Assembly (NCBI GenBank): GCA_963803375.1
Contig: CAWDMB010000014.1
Location: forward strand, 186,001 to 250,000
Length of the DNA stretch: 64,000 nucleotides
DNA from: JAOPZW01 sp963803375
Lineage (GTDB): Bacteria; Actinomycetota; Thermoleophilia; Solirubrobacterales; Solirubrobacteraceae
Direction: 5' to 3'
The position numbers and the translations under genes were made by a program. This document shows positions 36,936 to 47,227 of this stretch, in pieces. Position 1 is the first letter of the stretch. Each line of letters begins with the position of its first letter. Under the pieces are notes generated by a model, which worked only from the letters and a program-made list of their open reading frames with translations, ran no database searches and had not been told where the DNA came from.

Positions 36936-37316
36936 CGGAGCGCTCGGGCTCACGACCGTCAGCCCGTGTTCGGCCGCGGCCGCGGCGAGGCGGCGGTTCG
37001 TAGACGACGAGCTCGTCGGCCTCGATGCGAATGGCGCCCGCCAGATGGACCGCGTCCCGCGGATCCGTTCGCGACGCGAGTGGTCGTTCGACGGTCCATA
37101 TGACCGTTCCGCGACCACTCGGCCGCGCCGCAGCCTGGGAGCCGCCGTGCCCTCGACGCGAGCGCCGAGCTCGAGCCAGTTCTCGTGCGTCGCCAACACG
37201 GTATCGGCGGGGTCGCCGCGCCGCGCCGGGTCGATGATCGCCTCGTACCGCTGCGCGGGGCCGCGACCGCCTCGTGGGCGCGAGACGGACGTCTTCGCGG
37301 CCGTCCGCAGGCGAAG
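36921..37316 (-). pseudogene. Frameshifted PIN-domain (VapC-like) toxin relic
   Basis: Two minus frames carry consecutive parts of a PIN domain: DPRDAVHLAGAIRIEADELVVY in one, then RRLAAAAAEHGLTVVSPS in the next, joined by a one-base insertion near 36996-37000. The stop falls inside the tRNA-Met fragment. The N-terminal part with the first catalytic Asp is not recognisable. The rest of the stretch up to atpC holds no intact gene. Confidence 0.45.
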
Positions 37317-37733
37317 CTAGCGCCCGCCGTCGGCGATGCGCAGGAACGCCTCCCACCGGCGGCGGTCCCGCGCTGCCCGCGCCTGCTCCTCCGAGCCCTC
37401 CTCGGCTCTACGCTCGGCCTCCTCGGCCCGGCGCAGGCGGTCGCGCAGGTCGCCGGCGTCGAGGTCATGGGGCCCGACGGCCTCCTCGACGAGGACCAGG
37501 ACGCCCTCCGGGCCGACCTGCAGGTAGCCCTCGCCCTGCGCGAAGCGCTCGACGTCGGAGTCGCTGCGGTAGAGGCGCAGCTCGGTCGGCTCGAGCAGGC
37601 CGAGCAGCGGCTGGTGGTGGGCCAGCACGCCGAGCGATCCCACGCTGGTGTGCGTGGAGACCATCTCGACCTCGTCGTCGAAGACCTGCCCCTCGGGGGT
37701 CAGGACCTCGACGCGGAACCGCGTGCGGGCCAT
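37317..37733 (-). CDS. atpC: F1 ATP synthase epsilon subunit
   Basis: 138 residues. The N-terminal beta-sandwich (VEVLTPEGQVFDDEVEMVS, GSLGVLAHHQPLLGLL) precedes a C-terminal helical hairpin rich in Glu/Arg/Ala. It is part of the central stalk and can inhibit ATP hydrolysis. Last gene of the atp operon, 7 nt after atpD. Downstream lies the PIN relic, with no clear terminator. Confidence 0.95.
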   Translation of the reverse strand: MARTRFRVEVLTPEGQVFDDEVEMVSTHTSVGSLGVLAHHQPLLGLLEPTELRLYRSDSDVERFAQGEGYLQVGPEGVLVLVEEAVGPHDLDAGDLRDRLRRAEEAERRAEEGSEEQARAARDRRRWEAFLRIADGGR

Positions 37734-37740
37734 GCGCCGC

Positions 37741-39207
37741 TCAGTCCTCCTTCTTGGCCGCCGCGACGACCTGGTCGATGCCGCCCTTGAGGAAGAACGC
37801 CGACTCGGGCAGCTCGTCGTGCTCGCCGTCGAGGACCTCGCGGAACGAGCGCACGGTCTCGTCGATCGGCACGTAGACCCCGGCGGTGCCCGTGAACTGC
37901 TCGGCCACGTGGAACGGCTGCGAGAGGAAGCGCTCGATCTTGCGCGCGCGCTGGACGACGACCTTGTCCTCGTCTGAGAGCTCGTCGATGCCGAGGATCG
38001 CGATGATGTCCTGCAGCTCGCGGTAGCGCTGCAGCGTCTCCTTCACGCGCGTGGCGACGTCGTAGTGCTCCTGGCCGAGGATGTCGGCCTTGAGGATCGT
38101 CGAGGTCGAGTCGAGCGGGTCGACCGCCGGGTAGATGCCCTTCTCGGAGATCGCGCGCGAGAGGACGGTCGTCGCGTTGAGGTGCGCGAAGACCGACGCC
38201 GGCGCCGGGTCGGTGAGGTCGTCGGCCGGCACGTAGATCGCCTGCACCGAGGTCACCGAGCCCTTGCGCGTCGACGTGATCCGCTCCTGTAGCTGGCCCA
38301 TCTCGGTCTCCAGGGTGGGCTGGTAGCCGACCTGCGAGGGCATGCGCCCGAGCAGCGCCGAGACCTCCGAGCCCGCCTGCACGAAGCGGAAGATGTTGTC
38401 GATGAAGAGCAGCACGTCCTGGCCCTGCTCGCGGAAGTACTCGGCCATCGTCAGCCCCGAGAGCCCGACGCGCATGCGCGCCCCGGGCGGCTCGTTCATC
38501 TGCCCGAAGACGAGCATCGTCTTGTCGATGACGCCCGACTCGGTCATCTCGAGCCAGAGGTCGTTGCCCTCGCGCGAGCGCTCGCCGACGCCGCAGAACG
38601 CGCTCAGGCCCCCGTGCTCCTGGGCGAGGTTGTTGATGAGCTCCTGGATGATCACGGTCTTGCCGACGCCGGCGCCGCCGAAGAGGCCGACCTTGCCGCC
38701 GCGCGCATAGGGCGCGAGCAGGTCGACGACCTTGATGCCGGTCTCGAACATCTCGGTCGTCGGCGTCAGGTTCTCGACGTCGGGCGCCTCGCGGTGGATC
38801 GGCCAGCGCTCCTTGACCTCGATCTCCGGGCCCTCGTCGATCGTCTCGCCGAGGAGGTTGAAGATCCGCCCGAGCGTGACCTCGCCGACCGGCACGGTGA
38901 TCGGGCCGCCGGTGTCGATGACCTCCACACCGCGCGACAGGCCGTCGGTCGTGTCCATCGCGACGGCGCGGAGGCGGTCGTCGCCGAGGTGCTGCTGGAC
39001 CTCGCAGACGAGGACGGTCCCGGTGCCGGCGCTGATGCCCTCGGCCTCCTCGGGGTTGTCCTCGCGCTCGATGATGATCGCGTGGTTGATCTCGGGCAGC
39101 TGGTCGGGGAACACGGCCTCGATGACGACGCCCTGGATCTCCTCGATGCGCCCGACGTTGCGCTTCTTCGGCGGGGTCTCGGCGGCGGGGGTGGTGGCAG
39201 CTTCCAT
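37741..39207 (-). CDS. atpD: F1 ATP synthase beta subunit
   Basis: 488 residues; the catalytic subunit. Walker A GGAGVGKTVIIQEL, catalytic Glu in GVGERSREGNDL, Walker B VLLFIDNIFRF and the DELSDEDK element of the DELSEED lever are visible. A 15-residue Ala/Pro/Thr-rich N-terminal extension precedes the usual start. Located between gamma and epsilon in the standard order. Confidence 0.98.
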   Translation of the reverse strand: MEAATTPAAETPPKKRNVGRIEEIQGVVIEAVFPDQLPEINHAIIIEREDNPEEAEGISAGTGTVLVCEVQQHLGDDRLRAVAMDTTDGLSRGVEVIDTGGPITVPVGEVTLGRIFNLLGETIDEGPEIEVKERWPIHREAPDVENLTPTTEMFETGIKVVDLLAPYARGGKVGLFGGAGVGKTVIIQELINNLAQEHGGLSAFCGVGERSREGNDLWLEMTESGVIDKTMLVFGQMNEPPGARMRVGLSGLTMAEYFREQGQDVLLFIDNIFRFVQAGSEVSALLGRMPSQVGYQPTLETEMGQLQERITSTRKGSVTSVQAIYVPADDLTDPAPASVFAHLNATTVLSRAISEKGIYPAVDPLDSTSTILKADILGQEHYDVATRVKETLQRYRELQDIIAILGIDELSDEDKVVVQRARKIERFLSQPFHVAEQFTGTAGVYVPIDETVRSFREVLDGEHDELPESAFFLKGGIDQVVAAAKKED

Positions 39208-39221
39208 CTGTCTCTTTCGCG

Positions 39222-40142
39222 TTAGACCAGCGCCTCGGCGCCGGCGACGACTTCCATGATCTCCTGCGTGATCTCGGCCTGGCGCGCGCGGTTCATCTCG
39301 AGCGTGAGGTCGTCGATGACCTCGCCCGCGTTCTCCGACGCGCTGCGCATCGCGGTCATCCGCGCACCGAGCTCGGAGGCGCTGGACTCCAGCAGCGCCC
39401 GGTAGATCGAGATCTCGACGTAGTCGGGGACGAGCCGCTCGAGGATCGCCTCGGGCTCGGGCTCGTACTCGACGAGCGCGTGGTGGCCCGAGCTCTCCCG
39501 ATCGCCCTCGCCCTCGTCGCCGTCGCGCTCGCCGGCCTCGAGGATCGTGGCCTCCTGCAGCGGCAGCAGCGTCTCGCGCCGCGCCTCCTGGACGAGCGGC
39601 GAGACGTAGCCGTTGTAGAAGATCTCGACGCGGTCGATCTTGCCGTCGACGTAGGCGGCCATGAGGTCGCCGGCGATCTCGCGCGCGTCGGCGTAGCTCG
39701 GGCGCTCCGTGAAGCCCGTGTAGGCGCCGGCGATCTCGCGACCGCGGAACGTCAGCGACGACACCCCGCGCCGGCCCGAGGCGTAGAAGACGCTCTCGCG
39801 ACCCGCGTCCTCGTGCTCGCCGGCCGCGCGCACGCCCGCGCGCAGGATCTGCGAGTTGAAGGCGCCGGCCAGGCCGCGGTCGGCGGTCACGAGCAGCAGC
39901 GCGATGTGCTGCTCGGACTCGTGCTCGGAGAGGATCGGCAGGCTCGAGATCTCGCTGCCCGCCGCCTCGGCGGCCTGGCGCGTCATGCGCCGGATCGCGC
40001 CCGCGTAGGGGCGCAGGTGCGCGATCCGCTGCTCGGCGCGGCGCAGCCGCGCCGCGGCGACCATCTCCATCGCCCGCGTGATCTTGCGGATGTTCTTGAC
40101 CGAGTCGATCCGGTCCTTGACCTCGCGCTGGGTGGCAGCCAT
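39222..40142 (-). CDS. atpG: F1 ATP synthase gamma subunit
   Basis: 306 residues; rotor shaft. N-terminal helix REVKDRIDSVKNIRKITRAM and C-terminal ALLESSASELGARMTAM and the closing MEVVAGAEAL region form the coiled coil. An acidic insert (GERDGDEGEGDRESSGHH) in the Rossmann part is not in the E. coli protein. It lies 1 nt after atpA and 14 nt before atpD. Confidence 0.96.
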   Translation of the reverse strand: MAATQREVKDRIDSVKNIRKITRAMEMVAAARLRRAEQRIAHLRPYAGAIRRMTRQAAEAAGSEISSLPILSEHESEQHIALLLVTADRGLAGAFNSQILRAGVRAAGEHEDAGRESVFYASGRRGVSSLTFRGREIAGAYTGFTERPSYADAREIAGDLMAAYVDGKIDRVEIFYNGYVSPLVQEARRETLLPLQEATILEAGERDGDEGEGDRESSGHHALVEYEPEPEAILERLVPDYVEISIYRALLESSASELGARMTAMRSASENAGEVIDDLTLEMNRARQAEITQEIMEVVAGAEALV

Positions 40143-40143
40143 G

Positions 40144-41811
<1,668 letters not shown>

Positions 41812-41831
41812 GGTGAGGTCGGCGCTCCTTG

Positions 41832-42362
41832 TCAGGCCTTGGCGACCCGCTTGCGAAGGTTTTCCAGTCGGGTGCGGATGGAGGCGTCGAGGATCGAGTT
41901 GCCTACGCGCAGGACCAGCCCGCCGATGACGTCGGGGTCAACGGTACTCGTCAGCTCCACGTGGCGGCCGGTCTGGCGGCCGATCTCGTCGCCGATCCTG
42001 TCGGCCACCGCCCGGTCGAGCTCGACGGCGCTGGTGATCTGCACCGGCAGCAGCTGGTTGACGTCCTCCCACAGGCGGTCGAGCTCGCGGCGCACGCGGA
42101 AGACGACCGGCATGCGGTGGTTCTCGAGCAGCAGCTCCAGGAAGTTCGCGACGGTCTCGTCGGCGTCCTGCAGCGTGCGATGCAGCCCGTCCTTCTTCTC
42201 GTCGGTGGAGAAGTAGGGGGTGAAGAAGAACGTCTGCAGCTCGCGGCTCTCGGACAGCGCGTCGGCGAACTGCCCGAGCTGCTCACGGACGAGGTCGAGC
42301 TTGTCGTGCTCGGAGGCGACCTCGAACAGCGAGCGCGCGTAGACCTGGGCGATCTCCTCCAT
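41832..42362 (-). CDS. atpH: F1 ATP synthase delta subunit
   Basis: 176 residues; peripheral stalk connector. The start MEEIAQVYARSLFEVA and the end DPDVIGGLVLRVGNSILDASIRTRLENL are family signatures. It is a separate gene here and not the b-delta fusion of mycobacteria. It follows atpF by 3 nt. Confidence 0.95.
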   Translation of the reverse strand: MEEIAQVYARSLFEVASEHDKLDLVREQLGQFADALSESRELQTFFFTPYFSTDEKKDGLHRTLQDADETVANFLELLLENHRMPVVFRVRRELDRLWEDVNQLLPVQITSAVELDRAVADRIGDEIGRQTGRHVELTSTVDPDVIGGLVLRVGNSILDASIRTRLENLRKRVAKA

Positions 42363-42365
42363 GCG

Positions 42366-42932
42366 TCAGTTGTGGCGCTCGCCGCCGAGCTGGGAGAAGT
42401 CGAGCTCGCCGAGGGCCTCCTCGACCAGGCGCCGCTGGTCGCGCTCGTCGAGCGACTTGCGGGTGACCTTCTCGGTGGCCATGACCGTGAGGTCGGCGAC
42501 CTCGCCGCGGATCTCCTGGATCGCCCGGCGCGTCTCGGCCTCGATGTCGCGCCGCGTCTGCTCGAGCAGCTCCTCGCGCCGGCGGCGCGCCTGCTCGAGC
42601 GACTCGCGCTCGTGGCCCTCGCCCGCCTTGCGCGCGCGCGCGACGATCTCGTCGGCCTGGGAGCGTGCTTCGCGCAGGCGCTGGCGGTACTCCTCGAGCA
42701 GCTCGCCGGCCTCGGTGCGGGCGCGCTCGGCGGTGTCGATCGACTCCTCGATCGCGTGCTGACGCTTGTCGAGCGCGGTGGAGATCTGCGGCCAGGCGAA
42801 CTTGCGCAGGACGAACAGCGTCACGAAGAACGCGATGACCGTCCAGATCATGAGCCCGACGTCCGGCGAGACGAGGAAGTTGGAGCTCTCCTCCTCGGCC
42901 GCCTGCGCCAGCGGGGTGACGATCGCGAGCAT
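42366..42932 (-). CDS. atpF: F0 ATP synthase b subunit
   Basis: 188 residues from ATG 42932. One N-terminal membrane helix (VGLMIWTVIAFFVTLFVL) leads into a long charged coiled coil, forming the peripheral stalk. An upstream in-frame start would overlap atpE and is not used; ATG 42932 lies 5 nt after the atpE stop. Confidence 0.95.
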   Translation of the reverse strand: MLAIVTPLAQAAEEESSNFLVSPDVGLMIWTVIAFFVTLFVLRKFAWPQISTALDKRQHAIEESIDTAERARTEAGELLEEYRQRLREARSQADEIVARARKAGEGHERESLEQARRRREELLEQTRRDIEAETRRAIQEIRGEVADLTVMATEKVTRKSLDERDQRRLVEEALGELDFSQLGGERHN

Positions 42933-42937
42933 CAGCC

Positions 42938-43219
42938 CTAGCCGAGGAAGAAGGCGATCAGGCCGAAGATGAACGCGTAGAAGACGATCGCCTCGGTCAG
43001 CGCGAAGCCGAGCCACTGGATCGACGTGATCTCGTCGCGCATCTCGGGCTGGCGGGTCACCGACTCGATGACCTTGCCGAAGATGAAGCCGACGCCGATG
43101 CCCGGGCCGATCGTCCCGAGGCCGGCGCCGATGCCCAGCGCGATCGCCTTGCCGGCCTTGCGCCCGTACGCCTCGGGGTCGGCGGCCTGGGCGATCTGGG
43201 TGATGACGGACGGGTCCAC
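42938..43219 (-). CDS. atpE: F0 ATP synthase c subunit
   Basis: 93 residues from GTG 43219. Two membrane helices: the Gly-rich IALGIGAGLGTIGPGIGVGF and the ion-binding ALTEAIVFYAFIFGL with the essential Glu. The loop RQPEMRDE is conserved. The sequence around the Glu lacks the Gln/Thr/Ser set of sodium enzymes, so proton coupling is likely. An N-terminal extension of about 20 residues is present. Confidence 0.97.
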   Translation of the reverse strand: MDPSVITQIAQAADPEAYGRKAGKAIALGIGAGLGTIGPGIGVGFIFGKVIESVTRQPEMRDEITSIQWLGFALTEAIVFYAFIFGLIAFFLG

Positions 43220-43229
43220 AGTTGCTCCT

Positions 43230-44123
43230 TTAGTGCTCTTCGGCGACGGCGCCGCCGAGGTAGATCGCGGTCAGGGTGGCGAAGATGAAGGCCTGCAGCG
43301 TCGCGACGAGGCCGACCTCGAAGAGGAAGAAGGCGACGGCCATCACGCCGGTCACGAGGCCGAGGATCACCGAGCCGACGACCGCCAGGTTCAGCAGCAC
43401 GACCAGGCCGCCGCCCATGAACAGGATCAGCAGGTGGCCGGCGAGGATGTTGGCGAAGAGTCGGACGCTGAGCGAGACGAGGCGCACGAACTGCGAGATG
43501 ACCTCGATGAAGAAGATCGGGATCCGCGCCGGCCCCTCCACCCCCGCGGGGATCCAGCCCTTGAGGTACGCGATGAAGCCCTTGGCCCGGATCCCCTCGA
43601 CGTGGTAGCTCAGCCACACCATCAGCGTGAGCACGAGCGGCACGGAGAGGTTGGCGGTCGCGGCGTAGAGCGCGAGGCTCGGCACCTGCAGGCCGAAGAT
43701 GTCGACCTTGTGCTCGGTGTTCGTCGGCAGCGGGAGGTAGCCGATGACGTTCGAGAACCAGATGAACAGGAAGATCGTCGCGATGAACGGGAACCACTTC
43801 ACGGCCATCCGGTCGTCCATGTTGCCGCGCGTAATGTTGTCGCGCATGCCCGTGTAGGCGAACTCCACGAGCGTCTGCAGGCGGTTGGGGCGCTGGTGCA
43901 TGCGCCGCGCGACATAGATCATCGTCCCGCAGGTCAGCGCGGTGGCGATCATCAGGTAGAGGACGCCCTTGTTGAACTCGATCGGGCCGATCGAGAACCA
44001 CGGGTCCAGCTTGAACTCGTTCTGGGGCTTGTAGTCCTCGTTGATCGTCAGCGCGAGCGCCGCGGCGGGCGCGGCCAGCAGCAGCGCGAACGGCGCGACG
44101 AGGGCGACAAGACGCCGGCTCAC
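43230..44123 (-). CDS. atpB: F0 ATP synthase a subunit
   Basis: 297 residues from GTG 44123. Polytopic membrane protein with the stator Arg in LVSLSVRLFANILAGHLL and KWFPFIATIFLFIWFSN upstream of it. The N-terminus has a signal-like hydrophobic segment. Its GTG overlaps the stop of the AtpI-like gene (GTGA), showing coupling at the head of the operon. Confidence 0.95.
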   Translation of the reverse strand: MSRRLVALVAPFALLLAAPAAALALTINEDYKPQNEFKLDPWFSIGPIEFNKGVLYLMIATALTCGTMIYVARRMHQRPNRLQTLVEFAYTGMRDNITRGNMDDRMAVKWFPFIATIFLFIWFSNVIGYLPLPTNTEHKVDIFGLQVPSLALYAATANLSVPLVLTLMVWLSYHVEGIRAKGFIAYLKGWIPAGVEGPARIPIFFIEVISQFVRLVSLSVRLFANILAGHLLILFMGGGLVVLLNLAVVGSVILGLVTGVMAVAFFLFEVGLVATLQAFIFATLTAIYLGGAVAEEH

Positions 44124-44488
44124 GACGGCTGCTCCGAGGAGCCCTGCTCGAACGGGCGCATGATCATGGACACGGTGAAGTAGGCGGTGAAGAGCGCGAT
44201 GACGAGGACGGCCGCCGCGAGACCTGCGTCCTCGTCCGATAGGCCGACGGCGAAGATCGTAAGGGCTACGAGCCATCCGCGTCCGATCATCGAGCCGACC
44301 GTGATGCCGACGACCGTGCGGGGGTCCTCGGCGGCGGCGGCGCGGCGGTTGAGCAGCACCTGCAGCCCGCGCTGGACCAGCCAGGCGCCGGCCCCCGCGG
44401 CGTACCCGGCCATCGGCAGCCCGGCCACGACGAAGACGGGCAGCGCGAGGACCAGCAGCACGAGGTCGAGGTTCTTGATCGCGAGCAC
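44120..44488 (-). CDS. AtpI-like small membrane protein of the atp operon
   Basis: 122 residues with four predicted membrane helices (LDLVLLVLALPVFVVAGLPM; WLVALTIFAVGL; LVIALFTAYFTVSMIM among them). Position directly before atpB and size fit the ATP synthase protein I role in c-ring assembly, though sequence alone is weak for naming. Confidence 0.75.
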   Translation of the reverse strand: MLAIKNLDLVLLVLALPVFVVAGLPMAGYAAGAGAWLVQRGLQVLLNRRAAAAEDPRTVVGITVGSMIGRGWLVALTIFAVGLSDEDAGLAAAVLVIALFTAYFTVSMIMRPFEQGSSEQPS

Positions 44489-44500
44489 CTTGTTCCCGCC

Positions 44501-44725
44501 TCAGATGTCCCCGAATCGACGGGCGACCAGCACGATCCCGACGACGACCCCGGCGAAGAGGCCGGCGAGCCCGAGCGGCACGGCAGCCCCGACGAATGCG
44601 CCGAGCCCGAACCCGACCGCGGCGCAGAGGACGATCGTCGCGAGCAGCAGGCTGCCGGCGACGGCTCCGCGCATCGTCGGCTTGCGCGGAGGGGGCGTCG
44701 GAGCGGCGTGGCGGAGGTCGGGCAT
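44501..44725 (-). CDS. AtpZ/AtpQ-like two-helix protein, first gene of the atp operon
   Basis: 74 residues. A Pro/Arg-rich start precedes two Gly/Ala-rich helices (AVAGSLLLATIVLCAAVGFG and AGLFAGVVVGIVLVARRFG), the pattern of AtpZ-like proteins that pair with AtpI. It lies 12 nt upstream of the AtpI-like gene and downstream of the operon promoter. Confidence 0.7.
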   Translation of the reverse strand: MPDLRHAAPTPPPRKPTMRGAVAGSLLLATIVLCAAVGFGLGAFVGAAVPLGLAGLFAGVVVGIVLVARRFGDI

Positions 44726-44782
44726 GGAAGCTGAACCGCGGGGAGGCCTACGTCATGTAGGGGGACACCCGCGGGGCGGCCA

Positions 44783-44812
44783 ACCCTATCGGACGCGGCG
44801 AGCTTGTAACAA
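44783..44812 (-). promoter_or_regulatory. Putative atp operon promoter
   Basis: Minus strand: TTGTTA (44812-44807), 18 nt, TAGGGT (44788-44783), giving a leader of about 50 nt to ATG 44725. The -10 form recurs elsewhere in the window. Confidence 0.45.
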
Positions 44813-44973
44813 CTTTGTGACAGTCGGCTCCAGCGCGGCGCGCCGTGCTGTGATCGCGCGCTGGCGAACGAGTGGCGCTCCGCAACCACGGCGCCGCCCG
44901 GGCCGTGGAGGCCCGCGCCACGCCCTCGCCCGCCCCGGCCCGGACCGGCGCGCGCGGCCTATCCTGAACCGCG

Positions 44974-45885
44974 GTGGCCCACCGCCACGACGACCACGCC
45001 CACGCCGTCTCCCCCGCGGCCGACCGCCGCTGGCTGGCCGTCGCGCTCGCCCTGATCCTCGCCTTCATGGCGGTCGAGGTCGTCGTCGGCGTCGTCGCCG
45101 ACTCCCTCGCCGTCCTCTCCGACGCCGCGCACATGCTCACGGACGCCGGCGCGATCGCGGTCGCGCTGTGGGCGGCGCGCCTCGCGGCGCGCCCGGCGGG
45201 CGGGAACTTCACGTTCGGGTTCGGGCGCGCGGAGATCCTCTCGGCCCAGGGCAACGGCGCGGCCCTGCTCGTGCTCGCGGGCGTGATCGCGGTCGAGGCC
45301 GTCCGCCGGCTCGGCGCGCCGCCCGACGTCGACGGCGCCTTCGTCCTCGTCACCGGCCTGACGGGGGCGGTCGTCAACGTCGCCGCCGCGGCCGCGCTGG
45401 GGCGCGCCCAGCGTCAGAGCCTGAACATCGAGGGCGCTCGCGCGCACGTGCTGACCGACCTCTACGCGTCGCTGGCCGCGGCCGCCGCCGGGCTCGCCGT
45501 TGTCGTCGCCGGCTTCGATCGCGCCGACGCGATCGCGGCGCTCTTCGTCGCCGTCCTGATGCTGCTCTCGGGCTGGCGGCTGCTGCGCGAGGCGGGCCGC
45601 GTGCTGCTCGAGGCCGCCCCGGCTGACGTCGACGCGCAGGCCGTGGGCCGCGCGCTGGCCCGCGAGCCCGGGGTCGTCGAGGTCCACGACCTGCACGTCT
45701 GGGAGGTCACCTCGGGCTTCCCGGCGCTCGCCGCCCACGTGCTCGTGCGGCCGGGTGACGACTGCCACGCGGTACGCCGGCGCCTGCAGCACCTCGCCGC
45801 CGAGCGCTTCGGCATCGACCACGTGACGCTCCAGGTCGACCACGCGCCGGCCGCCGAGCGCCTGCTCGAGATCGAGCCTCGGTAG
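44974..45885 (+). CDS. Cation diffusion facilitator (CzcD/ZnT-type) transporter
   Basis: 303 residues from GTG 44974. His/Asp-rich N-terminus (AHRHDDHAHA), six membrane helices, the metal-site motifs SDAAHMLTDA and HVLTDLYASL, and a C-terminal cytosolic ferredoxin-like domain (EVHDLHVWEV, FGIDHVTLQVDH). It exports Zn or related divalent cations by proton exchange. TATCCT lies 8 nt before the start (leaderless-like). Divergent from the atp operon. Confidence 0.93.
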   Translation: MAHRHDDHAHAVSPAADRRWLAVALALILAFMAVEVVVGVVADSLAVLSDAAHMLTDAGAIAVALWAARLAARPAGGNFTFGFGRAEILSAQGNGAALLVLAGVIAVEAVRRLGAPPDVDGAFVLVTGLTGAVVNVAAAAALGRAQRQSLNIEGARAHVLTDLYASLAAAAAGLAVVVAGFDRADAIAALFVAVLMLLSGWRLLREAGRVLLEAAPADVDAQAVGRALAREPGVVEVHDLHVWEVTSGFPALAAHVLVRPGDDCHAVRRRLQHLAAERFGIDHVTLQVDHAPAAERLLEIEPR

Positions 45886-45906
45886 GCGGCGGCCGCGGCG
45901 TTGGGT

Positions 45907-46824
45907 CTACGCCGGGCAGGAGTGCAGGACCGGGGGCGGGCCGGCCGCCTCGGCCGCGAGCTCGAGCGGCAGGACGATCGCGACGCACAGCGCGAGCGCG
46001 GCCAGCCCGCCGGCGAGCGCCGCGAGCGGGCGCCCCGGCGCCGCGCGGTGCACCGGCTCCAGCAGCTCCTCGACGCGCTCGACGGCGCCGCCCGACCCGG
46101 TCAGCGACGTCGTCGTGGCGGGCGCGGTGCCCGACTTGCAGATCGCGCTCGCCAGCGCGAGGCGATCGGGGTGGCGGCGCAGCGCCCAGCGGTCGGCGTC
46201 GCGCTCGAGATGGAACGCGAGCTCGCGGGCCGCGCGCGCCGTCCCCGGCAGGAAGCGCGCGAGCGCGCGGCAGGTCTCGGCGTAGAGCAGCACCCAGCGA
46301 TGGCGACGCGCAACGTGGCCGCGCTCGTGGGAGAGCGCGGCCGCGAGCTCGGCGTCGTCGAGGCGGGCCAGCGCGCCCGCCGAGACGAGCACGGTGGGGC
46401 GCGCGAGCCCGGCGGCGGCGAGGACGACGTCGTCGCCGCCGACGATCACGCTGTCGCCGGGGCCGCGGCCGACCGCCCCCCGGACGACGGCGCGGACGTC
46501 GCGCGCCGCGCGCGCGACCCGCGATGCGGCGACGAGCACGGACGCCACCAGGAGCACGGCCGGAGCCACGACCGCGAGGTGCGCGACGTGATGGCCGCCG
46601 GGCAGGGGCGCGCCGCAGGTCCAGTCGACGGCCTCGCCGACGGCGCGCGCGGGGTGCAGGAGGACGACTAGCGTCGCCACGAGCCCGAGTGCCGCGAGCG
46701 CCCGCAGGCCGAGCCCCGCGGCCCACACCGCGCACGCGCTCGCCGGGTGCACGCGGCGCAGGTGCAGCGCGTGGGGCAGGAGGATCGCCGCTCCCGCCGC
46801 GAGGGCGAGCGCGGCGAGCATCAT
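45907..46824 (-). CDS. M56 family (BlaR1-like) membrane metallopeptidase
   Basis: 305 residues. Several membrane helices surround the zinc motif LSHERGHVARRH (HExxH) with a downstream Glu in HLERDADRWA. There is no C-terminal penicillin-binding sensor domain, unlike BlaR1/MecR1. ATG 46824 overlaps the BlaI-like stop, so the pair is translationally coupled; the protease is expected to inactivate that repressor on a signal not yet known. Confidence 0.88.
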   Translation of the reverse strand: MMLAALALAAGAAILLPHALHLRRVHPASACAVWAAGLGLRALAALGLVATLVVLLHPARAVGEAVDWTCGAPLPGGHHVAHLAVVAPAVLLVASVLVAASRVARAARDVRAVVRGAVGRGPGDSVIVGGDDVVLAAAGLARPTVLVSAGALARLDDAELAAALSHERGHVARRHRWVLLYAETCRALARFLPGTARAARELAFHLERDADRWALRRHPDRLALASAICKSGTAPATTTSLTGSGGAVERVEELLEPVHRAAPGRPLAALAGGLAALALCVAIVLPLELAAEAAGPPPVLHSCPA

Positions 46825-47207
46825 CCCGACCGCCTGCGGGCGACCGCGCGCTCGAGCTTGCGCAGCTCGGCGCGCTCGTCCTCGGGCAGGCCGCCGATGA
46901 GCTGGGCCAGTGCCACGTGACGCGCCTCGCTCGTCGCCCGCGCGAGCGTGCGCTCCAGTGCGCGCGAGACGTACTCGGCCTCCGCCAGCGCCGGCGTGTA
47001 GACGATCTGCTGGCCGCGGCGGCGGCGCATCAGCAGCCCGCGCTCGGCGAGCCGGTTGAGCACGGTCTGGACGGTGTTGTAGGCGCCGCGGTTGCGGTCG
47101 GGAAGGGCTTGGCGAACCTCCTCCACCGTGCCCTCCTCCAGGCGCCACATCGCGGCCATGATCTGCGTCTGCAGCGAGCCCTGCAGGGGCGTGAGGTCGT
47201 CGGCCAT
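46821..47207 (-). CDS. BlaI/MecI-family winged-helix repressor
   Basis: 128 residues from ATG 47207. PLQGSLQTQIMAAMW, EEVRQAL, AYNTVQTVLNRLAERGLL and a short C-terminal dimerisation region are typical. It pairs with the downstream M56 protease. No beta-lactamase or PBP gene is in the window, so targets are unknown. TACGAT is 10 nt before the ATG. Confidence 0.9.
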   Translation of the reverse strand: MADDLTPLQGSLQTQIMAAMWRLEEGTVEEVRQALPDRNRGAYNTVQTVLNRLAERGLLMRRRRGQQIVYTPALAEAEYVSRALERTLARATSEARHVALAQLIGGLPEDERAELRKLERAVARRRSG

Positions 47208-47227
47208 CGCAGCGGCGATCGTAGCGC

